64,000 nucleotides of DNA from a virus, in IMG/VR virus record IMGVR_UViG_3300010883_019551, positions 1 to 64,000 of that record; one strand, written 5' to 3'. The notes below the pieces were generated by a model that saw only the letters and a list, made by a program, of their open reading frames with translations, was not told the origin of the DNA and made no database searches. Position numbers and translations under genes: made by a program. Shown in pieces: positions 46,401 to 54,079 of this stretch (position 1 is its first letter; every line of letters starts with the position of its first letter).

Positions 46401-49400
46401 TTGTTGGTGTCAGCACCGAATGTAAGACCAATTTGAGAAGGAATATTAATGTCTGCCTCTGCAGTTAGATTAATGTCTCCTCCCTGAATTGTCAGATTCG
46501 TTCCATTGCCTTCGATCTTCTCACCATCAGCACCAAACGTGAGACCAATGTTAGCTGGGATGTTAATATCACCTCCGGACGCTAAGCCGAAGTTAATGTC
46601 ATCGCCATCGCCGTAGATGTGCTCAGCACCGTCGTCATATAGATCAACCCGCCTTACTCGAACTGTACCAGGGTTACCAGAAAAGACCTCAGATGCATTG
46701 GTGGCATCAGGAATAAAAGTAAAGACACCACCCGAATCATCGTAACCCATGAAACCGGTCTTGCCGGCGGATCCATTATGCCAGTGGAATTCAATACCAC
46801 GATCCTTGTTATCATCAGATCCGGACGCTAGCTCTCCACCAATAACAATGACAGGATCATCAACACTAATTGTTGTGCTGTTAACTGTTGTTGTTGTGCC
46901 GTTGACTGTGAGGTCACCTTGAACTGTAAGGTTGTCGTTAACCGTAGTCTCTGACGTCGCATGACCAATGCTGATTGCTGTTCCTGATGTGGCGCCTACA
47001 ATAACTCTTGCTACACCGGCTCCAGCGTTGGAAGCATCAATCGTAAGATTCTTTGTGCTGCCGTGATTCGCCGCCATTGTCAAGTTAACTGAGTCAGCCG
47101 CATCTAGAGATAGAGTTGAAGTCCCGTCTATAGTAATAGCCCCGGACGCGTCAATGTCTAGAGCAACAGCATCGAAGTCTACATTACCAGATCCGTCATA
47201 AGCCAGCGCTTCAGTATCATCTCCAATAGATGCCCCGGCGTCACCACTGATTACGATCGTAGACGTGCTGTCCACAGTAACTGCACCAGAAGCATCAATA
47301 TCCAGTGAGGTTGAGTTCATGTCGACAGGAGCAGCTGTTGTTGCACCTATCTGAATAATAGCTGCGCTATCAATCGCCACAGCACCCACAGCGTCAATAT
47401 CAATTGTGCCTGCAGTTGCATTAAGTTTCAATGCCGATGCACCGGCACCCGCTGATGTAAGACGAAGTTCCTGTGTACTGCCACCAGCCACCGCGATGTC
47501 TAAGTCTTTTCCTGAAGCTGTAACGGTAATATTTGAGTCGTCAACAGCGTCTATAGATAATGTACTACCACCAAGAATATCGATTGCGCCCGACGCGTCA
47601 ATGTCCAATGTAACAGCATCGAAGTCTACATTACCAGATCCGTCGTAAGAAAGGCCTTCAGTATCATCGCTAAGAGTCGCGCCTCCATCGCCACTAATTA
47701 CGATAGTAGATGTGCTATCCATGGTGATTGCGCCCGACGCGTCAATGTCCAATGTTGTTGAGTCAATATCAATAGGTGTGTCTGTTTCAGTACCAATGTA
47801 GACTCCGGCAGATCCGTCTAAGTTTAGGCGACCTGCGTCTGCATCGATGTCGATCACTCCTTGCGCATCGAGAACTATGTTTCCATCTGCAATTACATTA
47901 AAGTGCGCAGATGCAGCATCATCATCTATTGTTGTGAATGTTGTGACACCGTGTTGTTCTATTTTAATTTCTAGCTTGTCGCCTGTGTCTTGATCATCAT
48001 GCAATGTAAGCTTTGTATTATCAACATCAAAGTCGAAGATCGTGTCAGTGGCATCGCTCATTACAACGTTACCGCCGTCGGCACTTAGATGAATATTTCT
48101 ACCAGCGTCTAGTGTAATACCACCAGCATCAGCTTGAACAAGCACAGCCGCGACGCTGGCGCCAGCATCTTCAGCACCTTGAGTATTTTTAACAGTGATT
48201 CTTTCTGAAGTTCCGGCGTTTGTAGTGATATTGATCGCGCCAGTGTTGTTAAACGTCGAGTCTAGACTTAAAGGTCCAGCAGTATCAACTGAAATTCCCG
48301 TTGTTCCGGCATCAATGTTTATTCCACCGGCAGCATTCGATGCGTTAATAGTGATAGCATTTATATCAGCTTCGCCGGCACCGATATTAACTGATCCGGC
48401 TGTGTTGACAATATCAATATCTTCACTGGCTGCACCAGCAGCTAATATATCAATACCACCAGCAGCAGCATTTATTGTAATAGCATCAGGTTCGTTTTCT
48501 GTTGATAAGAGATTAATCCCCGTATTAGAAACTAAGTCTAAGTTTTCCCCTGATGCTCCTCCAGCAACTGTAATATCAATACCACCCGCTGTGGCACTTA
48601 TTTGCAAAGCATCAGCAGCTGTTCCAGCAGATGACAAGATTAAACTAGCATCAACACCGGCGTCCATTGCTATGGTGAAATCACCATCAGCAGTAGCAGT
48701 ATGACTGATATTTGAAGCGCCTCCTGCTGAGTCAACAGAAAGAGTTCCCTCTGTATCTAGCGTTACGTTACCCGCTGCATTGATATCAAGTGTCGATGAC
48801 TCCATAACAACTGGGACATCTGCCTCAACTCCGATATTGATTCCGGTTGAACCATCTAGACTTAGTGCACCTGCATTCGCATCAATGTCAACGGCACCGT
48901 CTGCAACAACGGTAAAGTCAGCTGCCCCTGCTGCAGCGTCTACAGTTGTAATTGTTAAATCACCATTTGTACCGACGCCCAACGTGGAGTAATCATCTGC
49001 ATTATTAGAAAGCTTAAGCTGCACTGTGGATCCGTAGACTTCTAGTAAAGAATCAGGATCTGCAACACCTATACCCACTTTGCCGCTGTCTAGAATTCGC
49101 ATTCTTTCTGTAGACGCAGTGTCATCAGCTTGACCAATTGGTGATGTTACAAAGACAAGATCTGTTCCCTTAGCAGTAGAGCTGTGAGCCTCCGCCGCGT
49201 AGGCAATAATAGCTGCACCTGCTTCTGTAACAGAGTTAGGTACATTTCCATCTTCGCTATCAAATCCAATCCCGCCTAGAATGTCCCCGTCAACCGTTTC
49301 TCGATCAGCTCTGACAATCATAATACCGTTATCATTAGCAGATCCCGAAACCATTACCTGGAGTCTATTACTGGGAGAGTTTGTCCCTAACCCGATTCTA

Positions 49401-50026
49401 TCTGAGCTAGCATCTACAAAGAACGTGTACGGCTTAGTCGATGTATGAATTACAAAGTCATTTCCAGGAACAGGAGTTCCACCAGCTCCGGATCCAGCGC
49501 CGCCAATAGTTGTGTAATGTGTTGTTCCGCTAGAAATATTAAATACTGCGCCTTGATTGACATGAAGCGATCCTGAGATGTGTGCCCTATGAGGCACCAT
49601 AAGGTCGCCTCGAACGGCTTCATCGACTTGCATGACCTGACGTTCAGCATACAATGTTCCGGAGATTACAACATCTCCACCGAATAGAACAACTTTACCG
49701 CCGTGATAGTCATCTTCAAGTGCCCGGCCTGGTGAGCCAGGATGAGATCCCGTTAGAACTCTGTGAAAATTATTTCCAGCTGTTCCATCATAATATCCCC
49801 ACTGAGGGTGAGACTGCGCGCCGGAAACAAACATCCATACGTCTTTTCCCACGTTATTAAGCATGGAAGGTTCTAGTGTTCCGTCGTATTTTTGAGTTCC
49901 GCCACTGTTAACTGCATGTCGATGGTCATATACAGCTAGCCCTAGATAAGGAGTTCCAGCTGCGATACCACCCGATCCAATTAACTTGGATGTTCTTATC
50001 TGTTTGCTTCTAAAGTCTTTTGCCAT
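43475..50026 (-). CDS. Giant modular fibre-like virion protein
   Basis: 2183 aa, the largest gene. The head (1-200) has a globular part, KQIRTSKLIGSGGIAAGTPY, then GDVVISGTLYAERQ. Residues about 330-1050 repeat Asp/Ala/Ile/Gly units of the type ITIDASNAAGGINIDAG. Residues about 1110-1660 contain many copies of a module with IGLTFGNDGEKIEGDGTNLT, each copy about 40-50 residues. The tail (about 2040-2183) includes NTYDLGSESSRFRNIYTG, a signature often found next to fibre chaperone ends. Strong repeat structure suggests a long triple-stranded beta fibre. It shares the TTTTVNST block with the next fibre gene and overlaps its start by 1 bp. Confidence 0.8.
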   Translation of the reverse strand: MAKDFRSKQIRTSKLIGSGGIAAGTPYLGLAVYDHRHAVNSGGTQKYDGTLEPSMLNNVGKDVWMFVSGAQSHPQWGYYDGTAGNNFHRVLTGSHPGSPGRALEDDYHGGKVVLFGGDVVISGTLYAERQVMQVDEAVRGDLMVPHRAHISGSLHVNQGAVFNISSGTTHYTTIGGAGSGAGGTPVPGNDFVIHTSTKPYTFFVDASSDRIGLGTNSPSNRLQVMVSGSANDNGIMIVRADRETVDGDILGGIGFDSEDGNVPNSVTEAGAAIIAYAAEAHSSTAKGTDLVFVTSPIGQADDTASTERMRILDSGKVGIGVADPDSLLEVYGSTVQLKLSNNADDYSTLGVGTNGDLTITTVDAAAGAADFTVVADGAVDIDANAGALSLDGSTGINIGVEADVPVVMESSTLDINAAGNVTLDTEGTLSVDSAGGASNISHTATADGDFTIAMDAGVDASLILSSAGTAADALQISATAGGIDITVAGGASGENLDLVSNTGINLLSTENEPDAITINAAAGGIDILAAGAASEDIDIVNTAGSVNIGAGEADINAITINASNAAGGINIDAGTTGISVDTAGPLSLDSTFNNTGAINITTNAGTSERITVKNTQGAEDAGASVAAVLVQADAGGITLDAGRNIHLSADGGNVVMSDATDTIFDFDVDNTKLTLHDDQDTGDKLEIKIEQHGVTTFTTIDDDAASAHFNVIADGNIVLDAQGVIDIDADAGRLNLDGSAGVYIGTETDTPIDIDSTTLDIDASGAITMDSTSTIVISGDGGATLSDDTEGLSYDGSGNVDFDAVTLDIDASGAIDILGGSTLSIDAVDDSNITVTASGKDLDIAVAGGSTQELRLTSAGAGASALKLNATAGTIDIDAVGAVAIDSAAIIQIGATTAAPVDMNSTSLDIDASGAVTVDSTSTIVISGDAGASIGDDTEALAYDGSGNVDFDAVALDIDASGAITIDGTSTLSLDAADSVNLTMAANHGSTKNLTIDASNAGAGVARVIVGATSGTAISIGHATSETTVNDNLTVQGDLTVNGTTTTVNSTTISVDDPVIVIGGELASGSDDNKDRGIEFHWHNGSAGKTGFMGYDDSGGVFTFIPDATNASEVFSGNPGTVRVRRVDLYDDGAEHIYGDGDDINFGLASGGDINIPANIGLTFGADGEKIEGNGTNLTIQGGDINLTAEADINIPSQIGLTFGADTNKIEVDGSNNLEIDAAGKITLDSGGDIILDAAGSDIDFLRNGVLNARLNLNKTWNGDHSGVDFETMGYLKLRPDSGEVIFASGSLSEYGKIQGVAGDMYLSASVSDKDMIFMVNDGGTPTEVFRLDGDVSALKIAASKQLQLGAAEEHIYGDGTDIHFGVGAGGDINIPANIGLTFGNDGENISGDGTNLTIQGGDINLTAEANVNIPSGIGVTFGNDGEKISGDGTDLTISGNNINLTATEDVVIPANVGILMGGGEKIESDGTDLTITVGAGGDINVPANIGLTFGNDGEKIEGDGTKLIVSASELDFVIEVGGDINIPSEIGLTFGNDGEKIEGDGFGLTAKGGFVILDSESDIWLNSDSGNWVFQDGSYELGSIRSRAGNLYLSSSQQNKDMIFMVNDAGAMTEIFRLDGSTSALAISGSKQIQLGTAEEHIYGDGTDIHFGVGAGGDINIPANIGLTFGNDGEKIEGDGTNLTIAGADINLTAAANINIPTSIGLTFGNDGEKIEGDGVGLTAKGGFVILDSESDIWLDSDLGNWVLKDSGTEIGSIRSRSSDLYLSSSVSDKDMIFMVNDGGTMTEVMRLDGDVSALKVAPGKQVRFGSANVSLSNSTVSGKQNDLILASHLLNVESEETYYSGDVFVSGTLTPNALALTNLDLQTNSYIRFGDANNYIQRVSNDLTFRDTATGGVKTLTDLSSIGAISTAFEMLATQSPDTLKIRSTGSFSLSSANQYAEQVASDIYFYVSGTIDRGSSSDTKVAAFGGDVVASGSLVAGARFNSWGAAPGTVQYALSASFEAVGYQAPLIGKNNSGVDVFSILPGYDITKAANSSLVSILGEVSDGNIIFGVNDGGTPTEVMRLQGNNASLRMAATKNLEFGGTSRYISSPNTTVINYVNSNADAAHQFTGHILPATNNTYDLGSESSRFRNIYTGDLNLKNDKGDWTIVEEADYLCVINNTTGKKFKMMLEPIEESE
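45066..45112. repeat. 47-bp exact DNA repeat in fibre gene, copy 1
   Basis: This stretch is identical to 45927-45973, 861 bp away. Other long near-identical stretches in the same gene include 44808-44853 against 45330-45375. DNA-level identity, beyond protein similarity, implies recent duplication or gene conversion among modules. Confidence 0.85.
45927..45973. repeat. 47-bp exact DNA repeat in fibre gene, copy 2
   Basis: Second copy of the 45066-45112 element, in the same reading frame and orientation. Confidence 0.85.
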
Positions 50027-50036
50027 TTTTAGCTCC

Positions 50037-50318
50037 CTAAACTCTCTCTAGAATTTGGCCCATTGCTTGGTAATTAAACGTGATCAAAGGTTCTGAAGAT
50101 ATTGTTACAACCCACTGCCCTGTACTTTTTGAGACACTCTTTATAATAACATTTGCATTACCAAAAGCATCTGCAGCCGCTGTACTATCCGCATCACCCT
50201 GCCCAATTACAGTAATGATTGGAGGGTAGTAGTATTGACCCGTAAGTGTTACCTGTCCCACTCCAGTCGCGTCTGTTGACCCGTTTCCCGTTTCCATTGA
50301 AAAGTTCGTAAGTCTCAT
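50037..50318 (-). CDS. Small virion-like beta protein
   Basis: 93 aa, beta-rich with repeated Gly, Thr and Asp: TGVGQVTLTGQYYYPPIITVIGQGDADS, given here only as its features. It contains SVSKSTGQWVVTISSEP and no membrane segment. It lies between two structural-type genes, 10 bp before the giant fibre gene, so it is probably a small tail or fibre accessory protein. Family not recognised. Confidence 0.6.
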   Translation of the reverse strand: MRLTNFSMETGNGSTDATGVGQVTLTGQYYYPPIITVIGQGDADSTAAADAFGNANVIIKSVSKSTGQWVVTISSEPLITFNYQAMGQILERV

Positions 50319-50662
50319 TATTGATCCATAAGAATTGCATGCACCGCCACTTTGCCCGTGAAGGCGTCAGAGGCCCCGATCACGACGTGAGTTCGTGCGA
50401 CCTGCTTTACATAAATATTGACGTTCTGTGTATCTCCGGTATCTCCTTCATTTACAATGAGGGCACATGTCACGCTTGGAGACCCGGAGAACGCCGATTC
50501 ATAATTGTGTGTAACTTCATCTACATTATCGAATGTTACTTCAAAAACTTCCAGCTCGAATCTTTGATTACTATAAAGCTGTGTTTTGGGCAGATGTCTA
50601 GTATATGGATATTTTTTTGAAAGACGCGCAGCGTCTCTAACCTTTAGCTTAAGTGTAGCCAT
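50318..50662 (-). CDS. Small virion-associated protein
   Basis: 114 aa. The N-terminus is basic (LKLKVRDAARLSKKYPYTRH), the rest beta-rich with a closing FTGKVAVHAILMDQ. The C-terminal strand pattern (VKQVARTHVVIGASDAFTGK) recalls small beta-sandwich proteins found beside phage fibres. It is the first gene of the fibre operon, 80 bp downstream of phoH, with a TATAAATC box in between. Function unknown. Confidence 0.6.
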   Translation of the reverse strand: MATLKLKVRDAARLSKKYPYTRHLPKTQLYSNQRFELEVFEVTFDNVDEVTHNYESAFSGSPSVTCALIVNEGDTGDTQNVNIYVKQVARTHVVIGASDAFTGKVAVHAILMDQ

Positions 50663-50742
50663 GCATATTCTCCAGCACAGTGATCCTATGCTAAATATGC
50701 ATCTACTGAGGCAGGGTTAGATCAGAGATTCGTAAAGTCTTC

Positions 50743-50750
50743 GATTTATA
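50743..50750 (-). promoter_or_regulatory. Candidate T4-type late promoter TATAAATC
   Basis: One mismatch to the T4 late consensus TATAAATA. It overlaps the phoH stop and lies about 80 bp upstream of the first fibre-operon gene. The same octamer also occurs at 52432-52439 in a place that cannot be a late promoter for these genes, so the match alone is weak. Confidence 0.35.
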
Positions 50751-52053
50751 GCGTCTTGCTAGCAAGAGTTGCCAGCCTAGATCTTTCTCCCTTGGAGAGA
50801 TGTACATGACATGTAAGATCACTGTCACGAAGCTTATCAATTATTATTGACAAACCATTTGATCTGCTATTAATATAGGGAGTGTCTACCTGGTCTGTGT
50901 CACCCATTAATACAACTTTAGAATTTTCGCCTAGTCTGGTGACAATTGTCTTGAGCTCGTGGATCGTAGCATTTTGAGCTTCGTCTACAATCAAAAATGC
51001 GTTATTAAAAGTTCTGCCTCTAATAAAGCTTAGGGGTGCAATTTCAATTTGTCCTCGCTCTATCATAGTATTAAAGTAAGATAGATCCTTAAAAGCATGT
51101 CTAAAGTTGTCCACTAAGGGTGCCATCCATGGAGCCATTTTTTCTTGTAAATCGCCAGGCAAGAAACCCAGGTCTCTTCCGACCGGTTGGATAGATCGTG
51201 TAACAACAATTCTATCACAAATCCCTTCGTTCAAAGCATTGAGCGCACTCAGTAGAGTTAAAAATGTTTTTCCTGAGCCTGCGATGCCTGTTAAACAAAC
51301 TAGTGGAATGTCAGGATCAGTTAGCGCTGAAAGCGCAAAGTGTTGTTCCTTATTACGTGGATTAACAGGCGCAGCAGAGAATTTCCCGCGGGGGACAGAT
51401 TTTATTAGACACGAATTTTTGTATGTTGCCAAGACTGAACCGCCTCCGTTACCGGTAACAACAACAGAGCAGTTCTCATAAAGGCTAAACTTCTGTACTT
51501 CTTCCTCCATGATATCGACGGTATTATTCTCATGAAGTTCAGTGACCCTATTATCTTCAATCATAATTGCCAGTACAGATCCTTCATCTTCTGTAAGCTT
51601 TGATGTAAGATGATCCTTATAGTAGTCTTCTGCGGAAATCCCTAGAGCATCACACTTGACCCTCAAGTTAATATCCTTGGTGATGACCTTAACCTTCTTC
51701 GAAGAGTCCTCAGATTTAACGCAGAGGGCTACAGAGATGATTCTATTATCGCCCTGTCCAACATCAAGTCCCAAGTCTTTGGCTGGCTGAAGATTTTCTT
51801 GCGTCAGAATCTTAATAGTCTGATCTCTATCTTCTAATAGCACACCCTCGTCGAGGCGCCCTAAACTTCTAAGATTATCTAGAAATCTATTAACATACCG
51901 AGCTGACTCTCCCAAAAGTCCCGGAGCTTCTTTTTTCCGATCCAGCTCATCTAAAACAGTAAAGGGTAGTATTACATCATTGCCCGGGAAGGAATGAATC
52001 GACTCCTTGTCGTATAAAAGAACTGACGTATCTAGTATAAGTGATTTTCTCAA
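50746..52053 (-). CDS. phoH: PIN-PhoH fusion ATPase (PhoH2 type)
   Basis: 435 aa from a TTG at 52051-52053, chosen because AGGAG lies 5 bp upstream. Residues 1-140 form a PIN nuclease domain (DTSVLLYD at the start, conserved DELDRK and DGxR-like acids). Residues about 240-430 form the PhoH ATPase with Walker A GIAGSGKT (256-263) and Walker B LIVDEAQNAT. The fusion is the PhoH2/YlaK arrangement, an RNA helicase/ribonuclease. PhoH genes are common in marine phages. It faces the small sigma-region-4 gene across a 96-bp divergent gap. Confidence 0.9.
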   Translation of the reverse strand: MRKSLILDTSVLLYDKESIHSFPGNDVILPFTVLDELDRKKEAPGLLGESARYVNRFLDNLRSLGRLDEGVLLEDRDQTIKILTQENLQPAKDLGLDVGQGDNRIISVALCVKSEDSSKKVKVITKDINLRVKCDALGISAEDYYKDHLTSKLTEDEGSVLAIMIEDNRVTELHENNTVDIMEEEVQKFSLYENCSVVVTGNGGGSVLATYKNSCLIKSVPRGKFSAAPVNPRNKEQHFALSALTDPDIPLVCLTGIAGSGKTFLTLLSALNALNEGICDRIVVTRSIQPVGRDLGFLPGDLQEKMAPWMAPLVDNFRHAFKDLSYFNTMIERGQIEIAPLSFIRGRTFNNAFLIVDEAQNATIHELKTIVTRLGENSKVVLMGDTDQVDTPYINSRSNGLSIIIDKLRDSDLTCHVHLSKGERSRLATLASKTL

Positions 52054-52149
52054 TGAGGCTCCTATGCTCTGTATACTCTAATCTTTTCTAGTAAATGTGT
52101 ACATGTTAATTACTCAGCGTACGTTTTCATTAAGTAAGTAGGCGAATAA

Positions 52150-52440
52150 ATGAGTGATAATTTGTTAGATGATAAAGAGACAGAAGACAAAGTTTTAGAA
52201 GGAACAACGTGTTTTAAGGAACATAAAGCTTCCGGGCAAGCCTGTAACAAAACAAGCTGCCGTTATTGGATTGACTATGATAAAAGCCACAACTGTACCA
52301 TGATTGCTGCTGATAAAGGTCCTATGACGCTGCAAGAGATCGGCGACATATTTGGTGTCACAAGAATGAGAATATGTCAAATAGAAAAATCTGTGCTGAA
52401 GAAACTTTGTTCTAGAACTGTCGACTTATCTGATTTATAA
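52150..52440 (+). CDS. Cys-rich protein with sigma70 region-4 helix-turn-helix
   Basis: 96 aa, the only clear plus-strand gene in the window. Residues 20-50 contain four Cys (CFKEH.., AC, SC, NC), suggesting a small zinc site. Residues about 58-88 contain MTLQEIGDIFGVTRMRICQI, the region-4 -35-recognition helix. The protein is too small to be a full sigma factor; it may be a regulator that binds DNA alone or replaces region 4 in late transcription. A TAGG ribosome site precedes the ATG. Its stop overlaps the end of the convergent FtsZ-like gene. Confidence 0.75.
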   Translation: MSDNLLDDKETEDKVLEGTTCFKEHKASGQACNKTSCRYWIDYDKSHNCTMIAADKGPMTLQEIGDIFGVTRMRICQIEKSVLKKLCSRTVDLSDL

Positions 52441-53640
52441 ACCGCCCATAAGGGTTATAGCAATAAGTCCTGGAAGTCTATCTTTAACATAGACTCCGGA
52501 GAAGAGTGTGTTTGCCCTGCCGCCAACATATGAGAATGCTGACTCCAGTCTTCTACTTACTTCTGGATCATTTGCCATATCGTTATCAACAACTAAAAGC
52601 AATACACCTGTTTCGGAATTACCGGTAGGTGACGGACAAGGTGAAGATCTTAGGCAACCCTGATATACCAGCGAGCCCAAATCATTTCTAGTTACGTCTC
52701 TAACTACTGTACTTCCTACGACCATGCGACCATCAGTACTTAGACAGCGCTCTAGATCTTTAGAGTCGAATGTTTGGATAGGCGAATGCTCTGATGCTAG
52801 CTTGAAAATTTGTGATAGAAGCTTGGCAAAGTTTTTATTCGCTGATGGGAACATGTTCATCATCCCCACCTTTCCTCTTAGCAACTGTAATTGCTTTTCG
52901 TTATCAATGATAATATGAGGATGACTAGAAACATCAGCCTTTAATGAGTCAAAGTTTCTCTTAATTGTAGGATTAAGAAGCTCTTGAGCTGTAGGCTTGG
53001 TTACTATATAAACAACCTTGCCGGCTGCCTCTATAGACTCAAGATATCTTGAAAGCGATCCGTGTAAGCTATGACATGCGCTTCCTGTTCCTCCACCTCC
53101 ACCGGCGAGGACAAAGAGCCAATCAACTTTTCCAAGGCGCGTTCTAACAGCATCTTCTACCATCGTGCTTTGTTCGCCAAGAATCTTTTTGCCTAAGTCA
53201 ATATCTTTCCCCACACCGTCTGCGCCTGGTACTACCAAAACATTGGCTTCCTCGACACCAACCGGCTGGTCCTTTTCTGTTGTATTAACCAACAAGGTTT
53301 TCGAAAACCCTAAGTCTAGAAATGCTTTAGCTAGTTTTCCACCGCCTCCGCCAACTCCAACAAATCCAGCTAAAATTGCGCTTTTAGCACTATTCTCTGG
53401 AAGAAGTCTTTCATCTGCTGCCGCCGGCGCATCATCATATGCTTCGACGAAATCAAAATCGTCTGCATCGTTGATGTAAGTGTCGTCGTCATTTCCACCA
53501 TGGTCGTTTGACATTGTCTTATCTCCTACAAGTCTATTATCGTTAGAATCTTCTACTGGAATCTGTTTCGAAACTTTCTGTTTCGATTTCATCGGTCCGG
53601 GCGGTATTTTTCCCACCAAGCTGTATGTGCTTGACCCCAT
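52435..53640 (-). CDS. FtsZ/tubulin-like GTPase
   Basis: 401 aa from ATG 53640 with GGGAG upstream. The first 85 residues are acidic and disordered. The GTPase domain has T1 loop GFVGVGGGGGKLAKAF (about 92-107), T4 loop LAGGGGGTGSA (178-188, the tubulin/FtsZ signature G-G-G-T-G-S/T), then VTKPTAQELLNP. A T7-like loop FDSKDLER (291-298) offers two Asp. The C-terminal domain (345-398) follows FtsZ: GVLLLVVDNDMAND, AFSYVGGRANTLFSGVYVK, PGLIAITLMGG. It would polymerise with GTP. Phage tubulins (PhuZ, TubZ) are known, but this one is closer to FtsZ in its C-terminal motif pattern. The gene sits just downstream of the tmRNA. Confidence 0.75.
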   Translation of the reverse strand: MGSSTYSLVGKIPPGPMKSKQKVSKQIPVEDSNDNRLVGDKTMSNDHGGNDDDTYINDADDFDFVEAYDDAPAAADERLLPENSAKSAILAGFVGVGGGGGKLAKAFLDLGFSKTLLVNTTEKDQPVGVEEANVLVVPGADGVGKDIDLGKKILGEQSTMVEDAVRTRLGKVDWLFVLAGGGGGTGSACHSLHGSLSRYLESIEAAGKVVYIVTKPTAQELLNPTIKRNFDSLKADVSSHPHIIIDNEKQLQLLRGKVGMMNMFPSANKNFAKLLSQIFKLASEHSPIQTFDSKDLERCLSTDGRMVVGSTVVRDVTRNDLGSLVYQGCLRSSPCPSPTGNSETGVLLLVVDNDMANDPEVSRRLESAFSYVGGRANTLFSGVYVKDRLPGLIAITLMGGL

Positions 53641-53662
53641 TCATTAGACTCCCTATCTTTAG

Positions 53663-53674
53663 ATGATTAATCAT
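53663..53674. promoter_or_regulatory. Perfect 12-bp palindrome ATGATTAATCAT
   Basis: A self-complementary site in the leader of the FtsZ-like gene, 8 bp downstream of a perfect TATAAT (53682-53687, minus strand). Its place just after a -10 box suggests an operator, but no repressor is identified. Confidence 0.3.
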
Positions 53675-53681
53675 ATAGCTA

Positions 53682-53687
53682 ATTATA
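53682..53687 (-). promoter_or_regulatory. Candidate -10 box for the FtsZ-like gene
   Basis: Perfect TATAAT in the 68-bp gap between the tmRNA 3' end and the FtsZ-like gene. A -35 box is not clear (CATTAC at 17 bp is a poor match). The gene might also be read from upstream through the tmRNA. Confidence 0.3.
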
Positions 53688-53708
53688 CTCTTGGCTGTGT
53701 TTAAGTAA

Positions 53709-54071
53709 TGGTGGAGGCGGCGGGAGTCGAACCCGCGTCCAAAATGTTTAGCATATCAGGTCATTCACAAGCTTATCTGACTTATTCCCAAATCAAAAAG
53801 GTATCTACAAATTTTCCCATTTCCTATGTAGACTTGGAAATCCACCTATTACAAATAGGGTAACCATTTTGGTCTTGTTTATTTCGATGGGACCAACCAC
53901 TTATCCTAAATTGGTTAGACGGCTTTAGGAAACCACCCGATTAAGCTGCTAGAGCGTATTCGTAATTGTCATTGTTGGCAATTAAATTGTTGTAACACTG
54001 TCAAGCCATGCGTTACCGTTGGCTGCTTGCACCCTCAAGACCTTGCACCCTGTCGAGACCGTTTCGCCCCC
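53709..54071 (-). ncRNA. ssrA: Transfer-messenger RNA (tmRNA), one-piece
   Basis: 363 nt including an encoded 3' CCA. The 5' end GGGGGCG pairs with CGCCTCC near the 3' end to form the tRNA acceptor stem, and the G3-U70 wobble pair that fixes alanine identity is kept. The T arm GGGTTCGACTCCC is clear. The tag frame lies in the middle. tmRNA with SmpB rescues stalled ribosomes and tags the protein for proteolysis. It is a single continuous molecule, not the two-piece form of most alphaproteobacteria. It begins 8 nt after the stop of the histone-like gene and is likely cut from the same transcript. Confidence 0.93.
53941..53979 (-). other. tmRNA tag-peptide reading frame
   Basis: From the resume codon GCC to TAA the frame reads ANNDNYEYALAA. 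The LAA end is the standard ClpXP degradation signal. The tag is longer by two residues than the common ANDENYALAA and has an extra YE pair. Confidence 0.9.
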
Positions 54072-54079
54072 GTTATTAA

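Noticed and set aside
44600-46650. Regularly spaced DNA repeats that look like a CRISPR array at first sight.
   Set aside because: The units are in frame, inside a coding gene, separated by similar coding sequence and not by unique spacers; no cas genes are nearby.
39012-50026. Many long plus-strand open frames opposite the two fibre genes, some over 150 codons.
   Set aside because: They mirror the repetitive, high-Ala/Asp/Gly coding pattern of the real minus-strand genes, have no family motifs and no ribosome sites in a sensible order.
52432-52439. TATAAATC octamer on the minus strand, a one-mismatch late promoter.
   Set aside because: It overlaps two convergent stop codons with no minus-strand gene start nearby; shows that one-mismatch octamers occur by chance here.
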